From: Rhizopus sp. PT2906
Lineage: Eukaryota > Mucoromycota > Mucoromycetes > Mucorales > Rhizopodaceae
Assembly: GCA_025529335.1 (NCBI GenBank)
Contig: JAMYHX010000184.1
Span: forward strand, 1-64,000
Reading direction: 5' to 3'
DNA: 64,000 nucleotides
In this document: one piece after another, positions 44,386 to 55,989 of the stretch
Numbering within the stretch: the first letter of the stretch is position 1
How the letters are laid out: every line of letters starts with the position of its first letter
Notes under the pieces: model-generated
Database searches by the model: none
The model's input: the letters and a program-made list of their open reading frames with translations, nothing else
Told to the model about the DNA's origin: nothing
Position numbers and translations under genes: made by a program

Positions 44386-47108
44386 TTAAACCACTTTTTC
44401 TTTTCTTTTATTGATTAAAGATTTCATACTGGAATATAATAGATTATAAATGCCAGTAAAACCTTGTTCATAAAGATGATCTAAATAACGTATTCTATAG
44501 TCTTGATAGGATAAACTCATTCCACCTTCCTATATTATAGTCAGTATCAGCCTTAAGGAGTAATATTTGATCCTTACCTGTCCAAGTTTAGCTAACGAAT
44601 TGGCCGTAATCGGTTCATGATGCATCACCCGATGATTCGTCTCTTGCTCTTCCAACGCCTATGATGCTCTTTTGTTTATATCTAAACCTCTCTTATGATA
44701 CCTAGAAACTAACCTTCATGAATCTTTTTGAGAACCCTATTAAAGCTGCTGACTGCGTTATAGACAATGCTCTTTGTACATCTGTTCCTCTTTCCTGACA
44801 TCTTTCAAACAAGCGCTCTACAGTTACACTTTTTAAGGCGAGTGAGTATACATACACTTGATATACAAGTATTCTTACGCTGGTAGATCAAAGGGAGGTT
44901 GTTCACCTTGAATACTGATCGTTTTCCATAAGGCACTACATACATTCAGCATGCAAGCATTGAAGCTTGATAGATATTCTTCAGTCCGATGATCTTCAGG
45001 CTGATCTTCACTTTGTTCAAACGCCATTTTATATTGATAAATAATGCTGCATATCCTACTATGTGCCATTGCAGAAGTAGAAAAGAAGTGTCTATATACA
45101 AATGGTGCCGTGGGTGTAATGATTCTTGGTATATTATGCTGTATTGAAATGGAAGAGACCTTTGATGTGTGTTAGTTTGATGTATACAATATATCTCACT
45201 TATTTTACTAGTTCAAAAAATGAAAGTGAAGCGTGTTGTAATAAAGGATGATCTTTCTCTTGGAGCAAGCCGAGCGTACATAATTTATCGACATGTAGAA
45301 CAAATTGCTGCATTGAGTGAAAATAGTCTGTATCGAATGATAGTCCTTTAAATAACCAAGTCACTTGATCCATCTCTGCTTGTTCGTCTTGTTCAAGCTT
45401 TTTATGCTTATCCCAATCTAATAATGCCCAATTCTTAAGCCATTCACTATAACAGAGGATCAATCTCGCTTTCCAATGAACGTCTGATATGTAATACAAT
45501 CGATACAGTGGCCACAAGACGGATTTATATAGATCTGGTTCATTCAGTATGTATAAGCTCAACTTTTTCAAACCTACGTACCTTGATATTCATTTGGTTT
45601 TAGAAATGTGACAAGTTCAAAAACCTCTTCTTGAAACTCGTATCCGTTCCAGATCTTTAAATACTCTCTTAAAAAGTCCTCAATGATAGGTAATTGGGCC
45701 TAATAATATGTTAGATATGTTTTGAAGTGTGTCTTGTTACCTTTGTAAATTGTGTCAACTTTATCAACTTTTGTAGGAATTCCTTGAATTCAGTCTTTCC
45801 TATATCTTTTGGATTTGCCCATCGAACGAGGTATAGCAGCTTTTGATCGAGCCAATAGCCCATACGAGAAATAAGTGAACTATCGGGTCTGCATACGATG
45901 ACATGTTGTAGTATCCTATTCTCCAGCATCCTGTCCAGTTGTTCTGATAGTTTGAATTGATCGATATGTTCTGCCATTCGTAATACTTCTTGTACATCCA
46001 AATTACGTAACTATAAGAGTATTAGTCGTGGAACAAGAGATTACTTGTGTGTCTTACTTGTATCGTTGCCTTCTTCAACTCTTGGGGATCTTGATTTCTT
46101 TTCCTCTTGTTACGTGGCACAGAGGTTGAGTCTAGTGCAATAGGTGGCCTATACAATCCTGCTTCGTCATTGTTGGACCATAACATTCTTATATTCATCA
46201 AGTTATTTTTCGTCTCGGGATCAGGATGCTATTCATATATTAGCATACACACTTTCTTTTTTTTTTTAATATAGCTTAATACCTCAAATGCTATGGCTTC
46301 CCTTAATCGAACATTCTCAGATATTTCAATGCTATCGTCATAGCTTTTATAGACCATCAAAAGCGCAATCAATGCTATATTATCCTTTTCTTTATCAATC
46401 ATTTCTCTCCTTTACGAAATGTTAGCTCTATTTTTCATCTGTTTATTTCTTCCTTACAGCTTCTTGACTCTATATTTGGTCACTCTATTCTTTCTGGTCA
46501 TGTAGTAAAGTAAATGACAGAGCTCCGTTCTAAAAAAGGAGGTGTTACAGATAAAGCAAAAGGTTTTTTGTTTTTACCTAATTCCAGCTATTGTCAAATA
46601 ATGAAATAACACAGGGTATAGATTGTCATATTGTTCGTTATCAGATTCAATTATGTCATAAATTGAGATAATCCACTGCAGTAATCTCTTATTTAGCTTG
46701 ACACTATTATTGGGTATTCTTGCAATGATACGCGTCACACACCACTCAGGCACATTGTTTCTTGGAAGAAGTAATGAAACCAAGGCTATTCTTCGTCTTG
46801 GAACTATTTAAAATTAATATCATTGTTGTTGTTTTTGTTATTGTTGTTATACCTAGTTTATTGCTCATAATAATTTGATACAAGGCCTCAAATTGTATCT
46901 GTGAAAGCCCAAATTTTTTGATGATATCGCCTGAACTTAGGAAATAAGGAGTGTTGTGAACAAGAGTAGCAGCAGGTAAAGAAGGATGAAAGCGGCTGAA
47001 TTGTTCATGTAAAATGTCATTGACATTATCGGTTGTTATATCAGATAAACTAACTGTTCTCGATTGAATGTCTTGATCATTGCTATAAATAGAATCGTGA
47101 TCGCTCAT
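44386..47108 (-). CDS. CENP-I/Mis6-like inner kinetochore protein
   Basis: A multi-exon helical protein. From the ATG at 47108: SDHDSIYSNDQDIQS..., then a block with IIKKFGLSQIQFEALYQIIM, VPRRRIALVSLLLPRNNVPE and WCVTRIIARIPNNSVKLNKR. A signature stretch follows: LLQWIISIYDIIESD...LYPVLFHYLTIAGIR, then ELCHLLYYMTRKNRVTKYRV and KKL. Next are YRPPIALDSTSVPRNKRKRN and many helices (YRLYYISDVHWKARLILCYS, EWLKNWALLD). It ends near YDYRIRYLDHLYEQGF, with the stop at 44386-44388. 'Q-W----Y', 'LLY--TR---V--YRVK-L' and the 'P' + basic linker are characteristic of CENP-I (Mis6/Ctf3), which anchors the CCAN. About ten short introns. Not every exon edge is certain. Confidence 0.72.
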
Positions 47109-47737
47109 TTGGTCTTCATCGGTATTGTCTCTTCTATTTGCTACATGAATTCAGTTCACTTATTTTTGTTTGCCTTTTCTAATGCTTTACCCATTCTAAA
47201 GGGGGAAACAAAAAAAGAAAAAGATCGTCACAGGTTGACAGCTGCTTTAATTCACCTTACTGTCGTACACATACGTTTAAAGATGTTGCTCTATCAAGAG
47301 TATCTTCTCATATCTGTATGTACAATCTGATCCGGGCTCTACATGAAGTACCTCTTTTCTTGTATGAAGAGAAAGAAAGTCTAATAGGATGTTTTCATAA
47401 CAAAACTTAATATATTCAGGTGGTGTACACACAGCGCGTGAGGTATGGAGGCTTGATGCAATCTACCTGATAGCCAGAGTACAAGCTTTTTTTTCTGTAC
47501 TTAAAGTAGCCAGCACACATGATGGAGTGTTTCTTTGGTACAAATAGTGCAATGTATCGGACAGAGTCACGTGCCCTGAGTTCTTTGAGAGAGAGAGAAG
47601 TCAGCCAAATTAATTCGACTTTATTGGCGAGCCCTGATTGGATTATTAATTTTAACATTGAAAAACTCCTTCAGCCATTAATTCTCACTTGTTGCTTTCA
47701 AGGACACACACACACACACACGCGTGCGTTATTAGAC
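47109..47737. other. Intergenic region with (CA)n microsatellite
   Basis: About 630 bp between the divergent CENP-I-like and p24 genes. A (CA)9 run at 47704-47721 and CACGCG-type motifs lie just upstream of the p24 start, in its probable leader. No gene supported. Confidence 0.55.
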
Positions 47738-48658
47738 ATGTCAAGCATACGGTTTTCTGCACTTGTATTACTCGCCTTGTGTGTAATCAGTACTCAGGCA
47801 TTATACTTTTATCTCGAAGGTTCCGAGAAGAAATGCTTTATTGAAGACTTACCAAAAGAAACCATGGTCATTGGTAATGAGTGTTTTGGTATCCCCTAAT
47901 TTTTTATTAAACACATTAATAGGTGTTTACAAGACAGAACAGTTCTCTTCAACTCAAAATGAATGGATTGAAAATAAGGATGTCAAGATGGAAATCACAG
48001 TCGAGGTTCATATTATTACACTTTTTTTTTTAAAAAAAAAGAAAGCACCCACTAAGTTCATTATTAGGAACTTCCTCAAGGTCACAGAGTTGTAGACACA
48101 AAAAGTGGCTCATCTGGACGTTTCACTTTTACCTCTGCTGAATCTGGAGACCATGCCATCTGTCTTTCTACTTCATCAAACGCCTGGTTTGACAATACCA
48201 AGACAGTAAGAAAGCTTTACATAATTGTATATGTATCTAACGATTCGTTTATTTTTAGAGAGTTACTTTTGATATGGACTTTGATGATCCAACTGACCAC
48301 CATGATCATCATGCGGATGGCGTCTCTGGTAAGGATCAATAATACAGAAAAGAGATAGACACTGAACTTTGTATGATTATTTATATAGAATTGGTACAAA
48401 GAGTACATGAATTAAACGAACGTGTTGAAGATATCCAAATTGAACAAAATGCTCAGCGTGTAAGTTTGCGTGTACATGTAAAATCAAAAAGACTTACTTT
48501 GTATATAGGAACGAGAAGAAGCATTCCGTGATCAATCCGAACTTATCAACTCTCGTGCAGTCTGGTGGACCATTGCTCAAATTGTCGTCTTGGGTGTTGT
48601 TTGTTTCTGGCAGATGCACTACTACAAAAACTTTTTTACAGCCAAAAAACTTGTATAA
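47738..48658 (+). CDS. p24/emp24 family cargo receptor, alpha-type (Erp1/TMED4-9-like)
   Basis: COPI/COPII vesicle membrane protein. The signal peptide (FSALVLLALCVISTQA) is followed by LYFYLEGSEKKCFIEDLPKE and TMVIG, the GOLD-domain opening. Later exons give YKTEQFSSTQNEWIENKDV, RFTFTSAESGDHAICLSTSS, VTFDMDFDD with a His/Asp-rich insert, a coiled coil (LVQRVHELNERVEDIQIEQN) and the RAVWWTIAQIVVLGVVCFWQ anchor. The cytosolic tail MHYYKNFFTAKKLV has an FF and dilysine-like end for COPI/COPII sorting. Two GOLD cysteines (KKCF and AICL) are present. Six exons. The stop lies 18 bp from that of the convergent Hsp70-like gene. Confidence 0.92.
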
Positions 48659-48676
48659 ATAAAAAAAAAAACATCT

Positions 48677-50985
48677 TTATTCTACTTCAAATTTACAAGA
48701 AACATTATAAGTAACATCGTTAATAACAGCTTCCACTCGATGCTCATTTTCACCAAAGTACATCTGTAAAATGTTAGATAGGTTCATTCAACATGATTAT
48801 TACCTTTATTGTCAGTGGTATAGGATCGCCGTGTTTTACGTTGGGCAAATGAGGCATAGGGATATCACAGTCAAATACCTTTTTGACATTATTATGTGGA
48901 GACGGGACTACATATCTTGGTTCAGTTTCACTATCAGAAGCAAAGATAGAGCACGCTGTCTTGTGAGGAGCGTAGATGGTAAAATGTCGAACGATACAGC
49001 TGTCCAAATCTATATCCATGGGTTATTAAGGAAGCAACTGAAAGAAGGGATATCTATTACCTAAAGGTTTGCCTCTTTCAACAAAGGTAGAAAAACGATT
49101 ATCACATCGAACACTACCATCAGGTCGAATCACCTTGTATTCATCAGGATCCATTTCATAATCAAATGGATATGCGCTCTTGATACCATACCACAGTCTT
49201 GGAATTCGAGTAGCAATCTTTGTAGGATTCAAACCAAAGATGACTGCACCACGGGCCACTGCCATTTCTACACAGAGAGAGTTATCAATTTTGTATTCTT
49301 TTTTTTTTTTTTTTGCTTTTGACTTACCTGGTCTATCAGGCTGAATTATCTTGATTCCTTCAGGAGAAAACTCTTTTACCATTTGCTGATAAAGATAAGC
49401 AGAAGAACCAAAACCACCCACCATGAAAATAGCCTTTAGATTGGTAGTATCCTTTTGTAGCTGACGACAGAGACCAATGACCCTTTGGATGACAGGATCA
49501 AAGACATGCTTCTTTATTTCTTCTTTTGTAAATGTGATCGTGCCTTCATCCAAGCCTATCGATGGATCTGTTTTCCTGAGTAAATCAAATCCCATGGGCA
49601 GAGAACAGTAAATGTCATCCGTGTTGTCAAACAATGGCTTAGAGCTGTCTACAGTTAGAAATTAGCCTTCTCATTTTGAACACTGCATTCATATTTACCA
49701 ACAAAGACATCCATCATATGTTCAAAGGGTGCTGAAGGAATCTCCACTTTACCATTAGCTGATGGACGCAACACTTTCTTTAATCTCTTTCGTAACAACT
49801 TTCTAAAATTCAAGTCGATAAACATCGACCCACACGTCTCTCCTAGTCCTTTTGTACTCTCCCTAAACACTGTCTTTCCATCTAATCCTTTCTCGAGCCT
49901 AAAGACGATCAAATCAACCGTTCCGCCTGTTTGTGTTTAAAAATGAAAGGGTGCATCACATTCTATATTGTTAGGTACCTCCGGCATCACAAATCATAAA
50001 CTCGTCTCCATGTTTCATGTCAAATTTATCACACGTCCTTTCACAATAGAGAGCTGCAGCTTCAGGTTCTGAAATCAACATGAGCCTGTCACGATGATCT
50101 GTCAACTGGATCAACTTAGCTTGAATAGCTGCATTTCTCATTATTTGCTTTGCTTGATCGGACCACATGGCTGGAACCTACATTGTGTTGATAAAGGTAC
50201 AATTCTTTTCTTGATACACTTACCGTGATACAGAAACGGGCCCTTTTCTCAAAATCGTTGTTGAATCCCTTTGGACTCATGTATGTCTTGACATAGGTAA
50301 ACATTTTTTCCAAATAGTCTAAGGTTGGGAATCAGTCTAGTTTATCCATATGTATATATATATATTACCAGCTATGATAATAGTAGGAGTTAAGCCTAAT
50401 GGTAAATTAGCTAATGGTCTCTGTGGGTTTTCGTCGAGGTATATTTTGAATTGTTGTATGACAAGTATGTTTCCTTGGTCTGCTTTATTGGATCTTGCGA
50501 ATCTTCCCCACTGAACTAATTTCTATACTACATATTGAATAACAAATACACTTTTTTTTTTTTTTCTTCCTTACTCCAGTTTCGTGACTGTATTGCTAAA
50601 TAGAATATAAAATGTAAATACATAGTTTTGTAAGGTTGTCCATCCAACTTACACACACTGTAGGAACCTGTCATGCAATAAAATAAGACGAGTTAAATAG
50701 CATTCATCTATATTCTTACCTTGGGATAACTATAATCTGGTTGTCGTGGCCTATATATATATATATGATGTTATTATATACACACCAAATACAACTATAT
50801 ATATAGATACCATTTATTGATATCGACAATTTCATTATCATTCATAAAAGAATAAGATACACCAGAATAAGTTGTTCCTGAACATGACATTTAAAATTCA
50901 GACTTTTTCTTTTTATTACACCATACATACCAAAGTCAATACCTATGACAATAGGATAATCTTCAGTAGAAAATGGAACAACCAT
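48677..50985 (-). CDS. HSPA12-like Hsp70-family ATPase, copy A
   Basis: An actin-fold ATPase of the atypical HSPA12 group, without a canonical substrate-binding domain. Start at 50985: VVPFSTEDYPIVIGIDFG, then TTYSGVSYSFMND (phosphate 1). Following exons: VPAMWSDQAKQIMRNAAIQ, LMLISEPEAAALYCERTCDK, EFMICDAGGGTVDLIVFR (phosphate 2), GLGETCGSMFIDLNFRKLLR, LKAIFMVGGFGSSAYLYQQM (adenosine motif), RGAVIFGLNP and VIRPDGSVRCDNRFSTFVE. A C-terminal beta-rich part follows (HFTIYAPHKTACSIF). At least eight introns. It is head to head with a close paralogue at 51168, with only 182 bp between start codons. Its stop is 18 bp from that of the convergent p24 gene. Substrate unknown. Confidence 0.88.
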
Positions 50986-51167
50986 GTTTGAAAACCCCTT
51001 CTTATAAGAAAGAAAAAGAAGAAAAGAAGAAAAAAAAAAATATAAAATACACAGTACAACATGAGCCACATAAGTTTGTGAAACACTACGTTAAGCAGTG
51101 ACATTAGCCGAGAAAAACACAAGCATATTCTTTTTTTCTTCTTCTTCTTTTTCTTCTTTTCCATATC
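50986..51167. promoter_or_regulatory. Shared bidirectional promoter of the Hsp70-like pair
   Basis: 182 bp between the divergent start codons at 50985 (minus) and 51168 (plus). It contains A-rich and CTT-rich tracts near both ends. I did not find a clean nGAAn heat-shock element array, so heat control is unproven. The geometry suggests co-regulation of the paralogues. Confidence 0.5.
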
Positions 51168-53066
51168 ATGATATCTCAACAAGACAATTACAAAGTAGTC
51201 ATTGCCTATGACTTTGGCACCACATTCTCAGGTGCTTCTTATGCATTCACGCATACTACGGTGCCTGAAGTTTTTGATATACAAAAATGGTAAGAGACAA
51301 CACCATCCATCTGTTCTTTATTGACTTGTCAATTCAGGCCACAGAAAGGCGGCAACTTTTATCCCAAGACACCTTCGATATCAGCATACAAAAAATCGGA
51401 TCCAAGTACGATTGTCGAATGGGGTCATGGTGCCAAGAAATTGATGTCAAAACCACAAGCTGCCAAGGAACACTTTATTTTAACCAATTTCAAGCTTCGA
51501 CTGGATGAGACTCTCTTTTTGAGAGGATCATTAGATATAAACAAGAGGTACAAGATTTCATTATTCATTGATGAGAGGACTAATATCGTATAGATCACCC
51601 GTAGACAATATTGCAGATTACTTGACATGTCTTCACCAGCATGTTTTGGATGAAGTAACTAGAGGATTTGCCAAGAACTATCCACCAGAGACATTCCGAT
51701 ACTGCTTGACTGTACCTGCCATGTGGTCCGACTTGGCAAAGTTTTACATGAGAAGAGCTGCCATCAAGGCAGGCTTGATTCATGCCGATGATCCACAGGA
51801 TAGACTGATTTTAATTTCAGAGCCAGAAGCAGCTGCGTTATACTGTGAGCGTATGTGTGAACAAGTCAACTTGAAAAAGGGAGATCGTATCATGATTTGT
51901 GATGCGGGTGGAGGCACAGTTGACTTGATCCTGTTTGAAGTCATGGATGAAAACATACAGAGTAATCATAGGCTGAAGGAAGTGACAAAGGGAATGGGTG
52001 AAAGCTGTGGAAGTGTCTTTTTGGATTACAATTTCAGAGCTTTGCTAGAAGAAAAGCTAGGTGACCAGGTCAAGGACCTACCTCCTGCAACAATCAATAA
52101 CCTGATGGATCAATTCATCGATAACATAAAACCTGAATTTGATGGACTGGATGACCAATACCTGAATATACCCGTTTCTATTGATCTAAGTCAGCTGGAT
52201 GATGATTGTTTGGATGAAGGTACGATGATATTAAGAGCACAAGATTTAAAAGAAAAAGTGTTTGAGCCCGTGGTGCGGCGCGTTGTAAGTGGACGTCTTT
52301 GAATACACGGTATATTCTTATCATCTATATATTTAGCTAGCCTTGATTGAAAAACAATATAACCAAGTATCCGATCAGAGAGTATCCTGTATCTTTCTTG
52401 TCGGAGGCTTTGGTTCATCCAATTATCTATTTCAAAGAGTCCAAGAAACATTCCAAGACCGCGTCAAGCAAATCCTATGTCCGCCAAGAGCCGCCATGGC
52501 TGTGGTTCGAGGCGCTGTCTACTTTGGCCTGAACCCTCGTCTGATCACGTCTCGCGTATCTCGTCGTACCTATGGTATCAACGCCGGTCTTCCATTTGAT
52601 GAATCCATAGACCCACCCTCTTCTCGAGTGGTTCGTCCAGATGGTAGTATTCGCTGTACGACTCGATTCCTTGTGTTTGTAAAGAAAGGAGATGTCATAC
52701 CTGTGGATCACTGTATTAAAGAAAGAATGTTTGTTTATTATGGGACCATCAAGGCAACTGATATTTTACTTTATGCAACAGAAGAAGATAGAGAACCAAG
52801 ATATTATGATGAGCCTGGTGTAAAACAAGTGGCTGCCATATCAGTACCCATTCCTTATATGCCACGTGTGGCGCATGGAGAGAGAGTAGCATACACTGTG
52901 AGGTAAATACAAATAAATAAATAAATAAACAAGAACGAGTATTAAATTATGTAGGATGTACTTTGGCCTGACTGAAATACGTATGGAAGCTGACTTTGGT
53001 ACAGGAATTGTGCATAAAGTTCAATGTAACTTTGATGCAGTGGATAAATACAATGATTCGCAATAA
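51168..53066 (+). CDS. HSPA12-like Hsp70-family ATPase, copy B
   Basis: Paralogue of the divergent gene at 48677-50985, with the same block order. ATG 51168: VVIAYDFGTTFSGASYAFTH, then VFDIQKW, PQKGGNFYPKTPSISAYKKS and RYCLTVPAMWSDLAKFYMRR, LILISEPEAAALYCERMCEQ, RIMICDAGGGTVDLILFEVM, GMGESCGSVFLDYNFRALLE, SCIFLVGGFGSSNYLFQRVQ and VVRPDGSIRCTTRFLVFVKK. A final exon reads MYFGLTEIRMEADFGTG and ends at the TAA at 53064-53066. All three nucleotide-binding motifs are intact. Fewer introns (about four or five) than copy A, so intron gain or loss has occurred since duplication. The stop is only 36 bp from that of the convergent light-chain gene. Confidence 0.9.
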
Positions 53067-53102
53067 ATATTAACAACATTGACGGTGTATTTATTAAAAG
53101 AT

Positions 53103-53837
53103 TTAGTTTGATAAAACGACGGTAACAAAGTCTGTTTCAGAACATATGAATAAACGAGTTTTCTTTTGGTCTTTCTTTGACTTACCAACATAATTAATAC
53201 GTCCATCCTTGCCAACCTCAACTTCCTTCAAGAGTTCATTAACTTCTTCATCAGTTAATTTCTCACCAAGGTTAGTCAAGACTAGATAAAAGAGTGAGTT
53301 TATAAACAGCTGGATCCATCCTATTTACCATAACGTAATTCACCAGCAGAGATATAACCATCTCCTTCCTTATCAAAGACTTGGAATCCTTGAATAAATT
53401 CTTGGGAGGAGCCAGCGGGCTTAAAACCATCAGGTCGCGTGAGGATGGACAAAAATGTACCAAAATCAATATCAAATTCTAAAACAATATCAATACACAC
53501 ATATATACACGCAAAAACTTAAACTTGCCTTGGTTTTCAGGGATGTTTTTGGATTTGGCAGTTTCTTTAATGAGTTCACGTACTTCAGCTTGAGTAGGGT
53601 TTTGACCAAGGCCTCTCAAAAGGTCACCAAGGTTACTAGAAGAAACAGTACTATTACCCTTCTTATCATATAAAGAGAAAGCTTCCTTCCATTCTAATGT
53701 TAAGCGTTAGTAACAAGATGATGTTTGTCTAAGCCCTCCTTATTTTTACCATCGAGTTGTTCTTGAGTTGGCTACAAAGAGAGAAAGTAAGCCTTTTTGT
53801 TTATTTTAAAGAGATGAATACATACTGCTTTGCTCAT
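53103..53837 (-). CDS. EF-hand protein, Cdc4-type myosin essential light chain
   Basis: Calmodulin-like protein of about 140 residues over six exons, starting at 53837 (MSKA). EF-hand order: hand 1 degenerate (AFSLYDKKGNSTVSSSNLGD), hand 2 without a usable loop (FDIDFGTFLSIL), hand 3 canonical (FDKEGDGYISAGELRYVLTN), hand 4 partial (GKDGRINYVDFVTVVL, completed only after removing the last intron). Having one full loop, with conserved helix positions and LGEKLTDEEVNELL, is typical of essential light chains rather than calmodulin. In fungi such light chains bind the necks of class II and V myosins; a myosin-motor chitin synthase lies elsewhere in this window. Confidence 0.85.
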
Positions 53838-53948
53838 CTTATTTTTTGTTAATTAAACAAAGGAAAAAAAAAAAAAAAAAAGGGCAAAAAAAGGGCAGCA
53901 GGCTGGCTTTATTTAAAAAAATAACGGAGGTTCAAATAAGGAACACGC

Positions 53949-55147
53949 TCATTTTTGACCAAAATCACCAAAGCCATCTATGTAGTAAGTAGACTTTACT
54001 TTGTTTTCTTCAGATAATAACTCATCTTTGGTAGTAACACCTAAAAAGAAAAGGGGGGATAAGATATTTGACTATATATTAAAATATGTAACTTACCAGT
54101 CAATACACACAAGGTGTCAATGCCTCCGTTTAATCCAAATTCTATATCTGTATTCAGTCTATCTCCAATCATAACTGTCTTGGAAGGATCTATCTTGTAT
54201 TCTGCAAAAATGGCCTCTAGCATATTCAACGCTGGTTTACCCAAGACTGCATCAGGGCGTCTATCAAGAGCCGTGATAAGAGGAGCAGCAATTGCACCAG
54301 CACCTGTATATGATTAAGATTACCTCTTCTCTAGTTTATTCAATCGTATATATTTACCTGGATAAAAGGATCCATGTTGAGGAAATGTACTGTCTTCATT
54401 GGTTACAATAAAGTAACATCCAGGATTTCTAGTCAAATAAGCAAAACCCTTTGAATACTTTTTATAGTTCACTTGAGTGTCAAGTCCAACGACAACAGCT
54501 CCCACATCCTTGTCATCAGGGACAGGATCATTATCAAATAACCCACTATCTTCCTATGTGCCCAAGATAAGTATATCATACATGACTCATTATTTGAACT
54601 TACTTCAGCTCCACAGCTTTGGATACCCTCTAAGGCCAGTTCTTCCTTGATACCCTTCATACCTATGATGTATACCTTCTTATCTGTTGGAAACTTTAAC
54701 ACATTCTTCAAATAAGTAGCAGTAGCAAAGGCCGATGTAAAGATTTCTTCCTATTTTACAATATGAGCAAACTGCTGGACATACAAAGATATATATAAAA
54801 GCATACTATTTTAGCCTCAATACCAAAGTCTTCAAACTTTTTCAAATAAGACTTGCGAGACTTTGTGCTATTATTTGTGACAAAGCAGACATGTTTGCCT
54901 ATTAAAGAAATATGAGTACATCATCCCTACCCTCTTGTATACCCCTGTTACTACCTTTTTCTCTCAACAGTTTCATAGATTCGCGTACGCCGTCAAACAT
55001 TCTATTTCCTTCCCACAAGACGCCTAATGGATGATGAGCATGATGAGCATTTGTCTCTTTCTATTTACCATCGCAGTCAAACAAAAAGTTGTCATATTTA
55101 TCTATAAACGCTTCTCTCTCTTCCTTGGTCTTTAAGTATTGAAGCAT
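53949..55147 (-). CDS. PHO13: HAD phosphatase, phosphoglycolate/4-nitrophenyl phosphatase type
   Basis: Cytosolic metabolite-repair phosphatase of the Pho13/PGP group. Start at 55147. NFLFDCDG supplies the nucleophile Asp and the general-acid Asp (DxD); VLWEGNRMFDGVRESMKLLR follows after an intron. Motif II is the Thr/Ser of VCFVTNNSTKSRKSY. The cap region includes NYKKYSKGFAYLTRNPGCYF and IVTNEDSTFP. Motifs III and IV are GKPALNMLEAIFAEYKI and MIGDRLNTDIEFGLNGGIDT. The C-terminal end is VLTGVTTKDELL...YYIDGFGDFG. About eight introns. It shares a 95-bp divergent promoter region with the p24 gene at 55243. Confidence 0.92.
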
Positions 55148-55242
55148 ATTGATAAAGAAATGAAAAAAAAAAAGGGTGCCTAGTGATATAGGCTTGACGT
55201 CGTTCTTTTTCTCTCCGCACCTTTTTTTCATCTTTTTCTCTT
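55148..55242. promoter_or_regulatory. Short divergent promoter region
   Basis: 95 bp between the start codons of the HAD phosphatase (55147, minus) and the p24 gene (55243, plus). Contains CT-rich and A-rich tracts on opposite sides. No TATA box is evident. Confidence 0.4.
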
Positions 55243-55928
55243 ATGCTACTTTATTTCTTCTTAGTTTGCTTTTGTTTATTTGCAAAACTTGTTGATGCAA
55301 CTGCACTAACATATAAAATCGGGGCTCATGAACACGCTTGTTTCTTTGTTTGGAACGATACACCAGGAAAAAAAGTTGGCTTCTATTTTGCTGTAATACC
55401 CCCCTTTTTTTTTCTTTTTCTATAACAGTTCTATTGAAATCTATATAGGTTCAACAGGGCGGTTCGTTTGATGTCGATTTTAATGTGCTTGGACCCAATC
55501 GTCAATCTATCCTTAGTGGAACTCAGGAACGTCAGGGAGATTATGTCTTTACAGCCAATGAACCTGGAGAATATTCATTCTGTTTTTCTAATGAAATGTC
55601 AACATTGACTGATAAGCTCATTGATTTTGAAGTCCTTCTTGAACATGAAGTCCGTCCTGAATTCAAAAAGGATGCTTTTGGAAAAGAGCAACCCACGTTG
55701 ACTGAAATGGAAGAAACTATCTTTAGGCTTTCAGGTGATTTGACAAAGATTGCTCGTACACAAAGGCATTTCCGTACAAGAGAGAACCGCAACGCAGCCA
55801 CTGTGGCTTCTACAAAAAGTAGATTATTTTGGTTCTCTGTATTGGAAAGTCTGGCTATTATTTCAATGGCTGCCATACAAATATTTATCATCAAGAGTTT
55901 CTTTAATGTAAAGAAAGGTGGAGTTTAA
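55243..55928 (+). CDS. p24/emp24 family cargo receptor, gamma-type (Erp2-4/TMED5-7-like)
   Basis: Vesicle membrane protein of the early secretory pathway. Signal peptide LLYFFLVCFCLFAKLVDA, then ALTYKIGAHEHACFFVWND. One intron (GTAATA donor near 55393, TATATAG acceptor ending near 55448) joins GFYFA to VQQGGSFDVDFNVLGPNRQS. The GOLD end is DYVFTANEPGEYSFCFSNEM, with the second Cys in FCFSNE. The coiled coil (MEETIFRLSGDLTKIARTQR) precedes the TM anchor (LESLAIISMAAIQIFIIKSF) and a short FNVKKGGV tail. The domain order is complete. Two p24 genes of different subfamilies thus lie 7 kb apart. Confidence 0.9.
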
Positions 55929-55989
55929 TAAATAATTGTTTATTTATGCAAAAAAATATACAGATATCTTGTATTTACAGATGAAATGC

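Noticed and set aside
50986..51167. Heat-shock element array in the Hsp70-like promoter
   Set aside because: I could not find at least three alternating nGAAn units, so heat control is not claimed.
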